Origin: Deltaproteobacteria bacterium | Lineage (GTDB): Bacteria; Myxococcota; XYA12-FULL-58-9; JAFGEK01 | Assembly (NCBI GenBank): GCA_016931625.1 | Contig: JAFGEK010000020.1 | Location: 1-39,109 of the forward strand | Direction of reading: 5' to 3' | DNA: 39,109 nucleotides | Part shown: positions 34,261-39,109 of the stretch, one piece after another | Position numbering within the stretch: position 1 is the stretch's first letter | Layout of the letters: each line of letters opens with the position of its first letter | The notes under the pieces: model-generated | Databases searched by the model: none | Told to the model about the DNA's origin: nothing | Seen by the model: only the letters and a program-made list of their open reading frames with translations | Translations under genes and position numbers: made by a program

Positions 34261-34648
34261 TTTAGCTGGCTTAGGTTATACGCCGCCTACAACGTAATAC
34301 TTCATCCCCCTTATATTATATTAACAGTAAATGTGGTGATTTACAGGTAAAAAGATTCATTAACAAATCATTATAACCAATTGATTAAATTTGTTTTTTT
34401 AAAAGCTATAAAAAAAAGGATCCTGGAGCTGTATTGGTCTTATGGGTGCAACGTTTGTGTGTTGTTATCTTACTTTTGTTTGCATTAGCAGTGTTGGTAA
34501 GTGTTGATACTACATTTTTAATTTTGCTATCATTTACTTTTTTCTTTTTATTGATACTCCCCAAATACTCCAATACTCGTTGTCAAAAGCGTACAGTATT
34601 ATTTTGCTCTAGAAAGATGGCTAAATTTAGGCTAGTGCAAAAGGCGCC
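34261..34648. other. Divergent promoter region upstream of recN
   Basis: About 388 AT-rich bases between the LamG lipoprotein gene (minus) and recN (plus), holding both promoters. I see no clear LexA-type site. The right half contains the possible small membrane-protein frame at 34434-34679. Confidence 0.45.
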
Positions 34649-34679
34649 ATGCTTGTTCACCTTAAAATTCGTGATTTAG
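34434..34679 (+). CDS. Possible small membrane protein before recN
   Basis: An 81-codon frame with a TTG start preceded by GGAG at 5 nt. The first 45 residues form two close hydrophobic helices (LCVVILLLFALAVLVSV and FLILLSFTFFFLLIL); the rest is a basic, Cys-containing tail. It overlaps the start of recN by 31 nt. In AT-rich spacer, hydrophobic frames arise by chance, and the TTG start is weak, so this may not be a gene. Confidence 0.22.
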   Translation: MVLWVQRLCVVILLLFALAVLVSVDTTFLILLSFTFFFLLILPKYSNTRCQKRTVLFCSRKMAKFRLVQKAPCLFTLKFVI

Positions 34680-36388
34680 CAATCATTGATACTATTGAAA
34701 TTGATTTTCCGCCCGGTTTTACTGTTATCACTGGTGAGACTGGGGCTGGTAAATCAATAATTATTGATGCCCTAATTGTCGTTTTAGGTGGTCGTGTATC
34801 TAGTGATCTTATACGGTCTGGTGCAAAGGAAGCTGAAGTCGAAGCAATCTTCGATATTAGTAAGCAGCCGCTTATACGTGCTCGTTTAGAGCAACGAGAT
34901 CTTATTGGTGATGATCCCGACTCGCTATTAATTAGAAGAGTCGTTAGTAGTAAAGGTAAATCAAAAGTATTGATTAACAGCTATTTATCTACAGTCGCTA
35001 CACTTAGTGAAATAGTACGCGGCTTAGTTGATATGAGCGGTCAGCATGAACAATTAAGTTTGTTAGACACTGAAAGGCATCTTGAAATTCTCGATGCGTT
35101 TGGGGAGCTTGACGAGATTAAAGCAAACTATAGCAAAGCATATAACTATTTGCTTAATATTAATAAAGAATTAGATAATCTTACTAAAAGCAGTGAAGAA
35201 AATCTAAAGCGTGCGGATTTTTTACGTTTTCAAATTGAGGAAATCGAACGCTTAAATCCTAAACCTGGTGAAGATAGTGAAATAGATGTCGAACGTCGAC
35301 GTTTATCAAATGCAGAAAAATTGCATAATGGTGCTATGGCGGCGGAGAGTCTCCTATATGGTGAGGATGGTTCTGCTTTTGATAAATTAGGCAAAGCTAC
35401 TGCTGAAGTAGAATCATTAGCCCGTATTGATGACGAGCTTACTTCTATGCTTGAGCCGCTATTTGCCGCTAAACGTAATATTGAAGAAGTGACTAGATTA
35501 TTACAGCGTTATGGTGATCGCATTGAAGCTGATCCAACAAGATTAGAATGGCTTGAAGATCGTGCTAATTCTTTAACGCACCTTATGCGCAAACATGGTG
35601 GCTCTTTAGAAGAAGTTTTAAATCGTCGCGATGCGATGGAAAATGAGCTTACTAATCTTGATAATGCCGAAGATAGAATTTCTACATTAGAAGCCGAAGA
35701 GCTGCTTGCCAAGCAGCAGCTTGAAATAATAGCTCAGCAATTAACAAAGGCTCGAATTGAGGTAGGCATAAGATTTAGCAAAGCTGTATTAGCTGAAGTT
35801 GCTGATATGGAACTTAATGACGCAGCTTTTGAAGTTAAAATTACCTCGTTGTCATTAAAAGATGAATCGGTAAATAATAGTAAATTTGGTCAGAATGGCG
35901 TGGATGCAGTTGAGTTTTTATGGAGCGCAAATAAAGGTGAGCCAACTAGACCATTAGTTAAAATAATTAGTGGTGGTGAACTATCGCGCCTAATGTTGGC
36001 AGTTAAAAGAGTTTTAGCAGCTCGTGATTTAGTATCTTTATACGTTTTTGATGAAGTAGACACGGGGCTTGGCGGTCGTGCTGCAGATGCTATTGGTCGT
36101 AAACTACAAGTTGTAGCTTTCAATCATCAAGCTATAGCAATCACTCACCTGGCACCTATAGCATGTCGAGCTGATTATCATTTGTTTGCAAGTAAAGAAG
36201 TACATGAAAGCCGTACGGTTAGTAAGATTGTATCGGTATCAGAAAAAGAACGAGCTACAGAAATTGCTCGTATGATTGATGGCGCTCGTATCACTCAAGC
36301 CACTATTGATGCAGCTAAAGCGATGCTTATTCGAGCCAAAACAAACCAGCAGCATAATAAATTTAACTCTCCTTCTCAAATAATTTAA
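34649..36388 (+). CDS. recN: DNA repair protein RecN
   Basis: A 579-residue SMC-like ATPase that acts in recombinational repair of double-strand breaks, where it helps hold broken DNA and sister strands together. The N-terminal head has Walker A GETGAGKS (29-36). A coiled-coil arm fills about 150-370 (EEIERLNPKPGEDSEIDVERRRLSNAEKLH). The C-terminal head has the ABC signature ISGGELSRLMLAVKRVLA and Walker B LYVFDEVDTGLGG, then AITHLAPIA. The length is usual for RecN. The ATG has AAAGGCG before it. It starts a plus-strand run of housekeeping genes; an AT-rich hairpin overlaps its stop. Confidence 0.96.
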   Translation: MLVHLKIRDLAIIDTIEIDFPPGFTVITGETGAGKSIIIDALIVVLGGRVSSDLIRSGAKEAEVEAIFDISKQPLIRARLEQRDLIGDDPDSLLIRRVVSSKGKSKVLINSYLSTVATLSEIVRGLVDMSGQHEQLSLLDTERHLEILDAFGELDEIKANYSKAYNYLLNINKELDNLTKSSEENLKRADFLRFQIEEIERLNPKPGEDSEIDVERRRLSNAEKLHNGAMAAESLLYGEDGSAFDKLGKATAEVESLARIDDELTSMLEPLFAAKRNIEEVTRLLQRYGDRIEADPTRLEWLEDRANSLTHLMRKHGGSLEEVLNRRDAMENELTNLDNAEDRISTLEAEELLAKQQLEIIAQQLTKARIEVGIRFSKAVLAEVADMELNDAAFEVKITSLSLKDESVNNSKFGQNGVDAVEFLWSANKGEPTRPLVKIISGGELSRLMLAVKRVLAARDLVSLYVFDEVDTGLGGRAADAIGRKLQVVAFNHQAIAITHLAPIACRADYHLFASKEVHESRTVSKIVSVSEKERATEIARMIDGARITQATIDAAKAMLIRAKTNQQHNKFNSPSQII

Positions 36389-36408
36389 GAAAATTTAAGT
36401 TTTCTTAA
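36385..36408 (+). terminator. AT-rich hairpin at the recN stop
   Basis: TTAAGAAAA pairs with TTTTCTTAA over 9 bp around the loop TTTAAG, overlapping the TAA of recN. The stem is AT-rich and the T-run lies within its right arm, so it may end or slow transcription only weakly. Confidence 0.35.
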
Positions 36409-36512
36409 CACTTTACTTGACCAAAGCTTCGTGGCTGGTAATCATACAACCTAATACTTCTTCGTTTTTACTATTTCGTATAGTAAAACGTAATTTAGCG
36501 TGAGGTTATTGC

Positions 36513-37274
36513 TTGCTTATTAACTCCGCTGCACAGACTGATGTTGGGCGTGTTAGAGAAAAAAATGAAGATTCTCATTTTATCTCGAACGAGCTTGGTT
36601 TGTATGTAGTCGCCGATGGAATGGGTGGGCACCTTGGCGGCCAAATGGCCTCTGGTTTAGCTGCACAAGCTGTTGCCGATAATATAAAGGTTGTTTTTGA
36701 ACAACTGTGCAGTGGTTCTGGCATTGAACCAATTGAAAGTTCTCCAGTACCAAAGCTATTAGCAGATGCTGTGCGTGGTGCCTGCGCTACAGTTTTTGAT
36801 GCAGCGCAAGGTAACCCAGAATTACAAGGAATGGGCACTACGGTCACCACACTATTTATAAATAGCAATCGTGCATTCATTGCCCATGTTGGTGATTCGC
36901 GTTGTTATTTGCAACGTGCTGATCGAATTATTCAAATTACCGATGACCATTCTTTAGTAAATGAACAAATCAAAGCGGGTTTAATAACAAGAGAGCAGGG
37001 TAGGCAAAGTCGTCTGAAGAATATAATTACACGATCAGTTGGTTTTGAAAGAGATGTAGCTGTTGACACTTTTGCTTTGCCTATACAAGTTAACGATAAT
37101 CTTCTGCTTTGTTCAGATGGATTAACCAATTTTGTTGATGACACCGAAATTGGCTTAGCCTTAGCAACTCTTGCGATTACTGAAGTACCCTCCAGAATGA
37201 TTGATCTCGCCAATGAACGTGGCGGAGATGATAATATTACAATTATTTGTGTTTCTTTAGCAGAAGAAGAATAG
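36513..37274 (+). CDS. PP2C-type Ser/Thr protein phosphatase (Stp/PrpC-like)
   Basis: A 253-residue metal-dependent phosphatase of the PPM family, complete and of usual length. The metal-binding and catalytic motifs are all present: VGRVREKNED20 at the N-terminus, VVAD35GMGGHLGG, GMGTTVTTLFI, AHVGDSRCYL, DDHSLVNEQI, NIITRSVG, LLCSDGLTNFV and GGDDNITIICV near the end. It removes phosphate from Ser/Thr residues of proteins and normally opposes a Hanks-type kinase; no kinase gene is in the window. TTG is taken as the start because GTGAGG lies 7 nt before it and the next residues fit the family N-terminus. The M23 peptidase gene follows after 110 bp. Confidence 0.94.
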   Translation: MLINSAAQTDVGRVREKNEDSHFISNELGLYVVADGMGGHLGGQMASGLAAQAVADNIKVVFEQLCSGSGIEPIESSPVPKLLADAVRGACATVFDAAQGNPELQGMGTTVTTLFINSNRAFIAHVGDSRCYLQRADRIIQITDDHSLVNEQIKAGLITREQGRQSRLKNIITRSVGFERDVAVDTFALPIQVNDNLLLCSDGLTNFVDDTEIGLALATLAITEVPSRMIDLANERGGDDNITIICVSLAEEE

Positions 37275-37384
37275 ATATTTTCGTGCGTTAGGTCTTTTTT
37301 ATGATTAATATATAAATAAATGTATTGTTTTTGTGGTGCAGTTTATTATTGACCAGGTCTTTAGGCCTTTGTTACAGGGACTTT

Positions 37385-38323
37385 GTGGCGAATAACAAAA
37401 CCTTCACGGTTATAATTGTTCCCGAACGTTCTTCTAAAGTTCGGCGCATACAAATTCCACGAGCTCGCCTATTTCAGTTGGCTTTGGGGGCGGCTGTCGT
37501 GATTGGCATAGCCATGTTTATGGTTGTGCACTACGTGTTTATTATTGATCAAGCTTCACGCAATGGCGTTCTTAAAGACGAAAATGTCGTGCTCAAGGCA
37601 CGTTTGCGGGTAATGCAAGAAGAAGTCGCCCGAATTGATTCTAACTTGATGAGAATAGGGCAATTATCAGCTAAAATTAGAGCCATTACTGAATTAAATG
37701 ACCCTGATCGTAATTTAGCCATTGGCCCTGTTTCCACCCCAAAGAAGACCCCAAAAGTTCTTTATGCTCCTGGTGAACGAATCGACGATGAAGATGAAGT
37801 TCTTGATTCGAAATTGGCAATGCGTCTAATCGATTCGAAAATAGAAACATTAAGTAGTGAGGTATTACGTCAAGAAAGCAGTATTCGCGATCTTCAAGAG
37901 CATTTTGCTGAAGATCAAATGTTGCTTGCCTCAACCCCATCTATTCGTCCGGTAAAATCTCGTTTGCTTACTAGTTCATTTGGCACACGTATAGATCCTT
38001 ATACCAATCGGCGAGTAATGCATAAAGGTGTTGATTTTGCCGCGGAGCACGGAGCTGCAGTTTTTGCACCAGCTGATGGGATAGTTGTTGCAGTTGGTTA
38101 TCGTGGTGAATATGGCAAGACGGTAGTTATAGACCATGGTTATGGTATTCAAACACATTATGCTCATTTATCGGATTATAAAGTTAAGATTGGTGATAAA
38201 GTACAGCGTGGCCATCTTATTGCCGCAGTTGGTAAAACGGGTCGTACTACAGGTGTACATTTGCATTATGAGGTACGTCTCCATGGCATCCCTCAAGACC
38301 CCGAGAAATTTATTCTTGATTAG
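37385..38323 (+). CDS. M23 family metallopeptidase, membrane-anchored
   Basis: A 312-residue LytM/M23-type protein. The start is taken as GTG at 37385, behind AGGGA and giving VANNKTFTVIIVPERSSKVRR; the frame is open 60 bp further upstream, but that adds an unlikely hydrophobic leader. A single membrane helix (about 29-52) is followed by a periplasmic coiled coil (about 62-175) and the peptidase domain (about 190-305). Zinc ligands are H213 and D217 in HKGVDF and H294 in H292-L-H294; the Tyr/His segment THYAHLSD is also present. It should cut, or help regulate cutting of, peptidoglycan cross-links. With all ligands present it is probably an active enzyme. Its TAG stop is the first three bases of a 15-mer repeat. 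Confidence 0.92.
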   Translation: MANNKTFTVIIVPERSSKVRRIQIPRARLFQLALGAAVVIGIAMFMVVHYVFIIDQASRNGVLKDENVVLKARLRVMQEEVARIDSNLMRIGQLSAKIRAITELNDPDRNLAIGPVSTPKKTPKVLYAPGERIDDEDEVLDSKLAMRLIDSKIETLSSEVLRQESSIRDLQEHFAEDQMLLASTPSIRPVKSRLLTSSFGTRIDPYTNRRVMHKGVDFAAEHGAAVFAPADGIVVAVGYRGEYGKTVVIDHGYGIQTHYAHLSDYKVKIGDKVQRGHLIAAVGKTGRTTGVHLHYEVRLHGIPQDPEKFILD

Positions 38324-38335
38324 GGACACCCCCTA
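38321..38335. repeat. 15-nt near-palindromic repeat, copy 4
   Basis: TAGGGACACCCCCTA, identical to the copy at 14778-14792 (16 identical bases with the preceding T). Its first three bases are the stop codon of the M23 peptidase gene. Confidence 0.65.
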
Positions 38336-38403
38336 AGTATTGTTTATACAAGTAAACCTGCCAGAAAATTGCTCATCTGCAGATCAATTCATAATATTGT
38401 CAC

Positions 38404-38961
38404 ATGACTAATAAAGGGCGCGTAATTCTCGCCTCGGTATCACCTCGTCGGCGTATGTTATTAGAAGCAGCGTGCCTTGAAGTTGAAGTACGTCCATCTG
38501 GGGCAGATGAAAGTTGGCCTGGAGGTGAACTTGCAGAAGGTGCAATAGCCTTAGCGTTACGTAAGTTATCCGCAATAAAAGCAAGCAATGAAATAATAAT
38601 AGCGGCTGATACTATTGTAGCTTTAGACCAAAATCGTTTTGAAAAACCTACTGATAACGAAGATGCAATTCGTATGTTGACTGTATTAGCCGGTAAAACC
38701 CATGAAGTTTATACCGGTTACTGTGTTAGTAAAAACCATCAAATTATCAAAGGGGTTGAACGCACATTAGTTAGTTTTCGTAATTTAAGTGCTGCTGAAA
38801 TTAAACAGTATGTACGAACTGGAGAATCTTTAGATAAAGCTGGCTCATACGGGATACAGGGTGTTGGCGGCAGTTTAATTCATCGTATTGAAGGTTCATA
38901 CACAAATGTTATGGGCTTGCCGCTTAAAGAAGTTCTTAGCGCTATTGAGGATGTATCGTGA
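38404..38961 (+). CDS. maf: Maf family nucleotide pyrophosphatase
   Basis: A 185-residue Maf/YhdE-type enzyme, which hydrolyses non-canonical or excess nucleoside triphosphates (dTTP/UTP in YhdE-type members) to the monophosphate and pyrophosphate, and is linked to control of septum formation. Family motifs are ILASVSPRRRMLL (8-20), AADTIV with D69, FEKPTDNEDAIRML, GKTHEVYTGY, KAGSYGIQG and EGSYTNVMGLPL. The length is usual. The stop overlaps the GTG start of the PLP-protein gene by 4 nt (GTGA), so the two are translationally coupled. Confidence 0.95.
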   Translation: MTNKGRVILASVSPRRRMLLEAACLEVEVRPSGADESWPGGELAEGAIALALRKLSAIKASNEIIIAADTIVALDQNRFEKPTDNEDAIRMLTVLAGKTHEVYTGYCVSKNHQIIKGVERTLVSFRNLSAAEIKQYVRTGESLDKAGSYGIQGVGGSLIHRIEGSYTNVMGLPLKEVLSAIEDVS

Positions 38962-39109
38962 ATATTTTTGAGAACTTGACACAAGTGCGAGATAAAATTG
39001 CTAAAAGTGCAAGTTTATGCAACCGTAATCCAGATACAATTAAGCTGATTGTCGTTTCAAAAACTCAGCCCCTTGTTAAGGTGTTTGCCGCCTACGAAGC
39101 TGGTGTTAG
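38958..39109 (+). CDS. YggS/PLPBP family PLP-binding protein (partial)
   Basis: The first 50 codons of a gene that runs off the right edge. It begins with GTG overlapping the maf stop by 4 nt. NIFENLTQVRDKIAKSA, then LIVVSK35TQPLVKVFAAYEAG, matches the N-terminus of the YggS/PROSC family, where the Lys in VSKT binds pyridoxal phosphate. The family keeps vitamin B6 and amino-acid balance and has no known catalytic reaction. The C-terminal part (FGENRVQE and beyond) is outside the window. Confidence 0.88.
   Translation, partial: MNIFENLTQVRDKIAKSASLCNRNPDTIKLIVVSKTQPLVKVFAAYEAGV

Noticed and set aside
1-39109. tRNA or rRNA genes
   Set aside because: No T-loop GGTTCGA-type or conserved rRNA segments were noticed by eye on either strand; a covariance-model search was not possible.

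Overview
The window is a chromosomal segment of a Gram-negative bacterium, most likely an uncultivated Myxococcota or other deltaproteobacterial lineage with about 40% GC. The evidence is two paired von Willebrand A lipoproteins with the 'TDE-D/E-DCS' signature, a lipoprotein combining calcium-binding Asp/Cys repeats with DUF2341 and LamG, a receiver protein with a long Pro/Ala linker ending in a conserved amphipathic helix, and lipobox signal peptides. No RNA gene, CRISPR array, integrase or complete insertion sequence was seen.

Layout. 1-8832 (minus) is a polymorphic-toxin operon: a 2759-residue TcB-TcC-like fusion (SpvB, FG-GAP, TcdB-middle, RHS core) with a C-terminal domain that reads as a PIN-type ribonuclease, then two small genes joined to it and to each other by 4-nt ATGA overlaps (candidate immunity genes). 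This toxin gene is visibly richer in GC than the rest. 8833-9318 is a structured gene-free stretch. 9319-10688 (plus) holds a CPBP intramembrane protease and a GGQ release-factor-like rescue protein. 10723-14480 (minus) holds an HTH-Fic AMPylase behind a striking palindromic operator array, a tiny DUF6485-like Cys-rich protein and an MMPL/RND exporter. 14790-16178 (minus) is the receiver-linker protein. 16379-19852 (plus) holds the two vWA lipoproteins. 19925-21543 (minus) is larE-larB for the nickel-pincer cofactor. 21726-24394 holds a hypothetical protein, a highly acidic protein and a WbpD-like acetyltransferase with a polybasic tail. 24618-27065 is lon. 27423-30624 is a CUT1-type sugar ABC transporter (binding protein, terminator, two permeases, no ATPase). 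30632-34233 (minus) holds a CNNM/CorC-like membrane protein and the DUF2341/LamG lipoprotein. 34649 to the end (plus) is a housekeeping run: recN, a PP2C phosphatase, an M23 peptidase, maf and the start of yggS.

The signals most worth following are (i) the TcB-TcC fusion with a PIN-like tip and its overlapping small genes, (ii) the 14-bp-arm palindrome with 33-35 bp periodic copies in front of fic, suggesting autoregulation by its HTH, and (iii) a near-palindromic 15-mer, TAGGGACACCCCCTA and variants, present four times and overlapping the stop codons of three unrelated genes.
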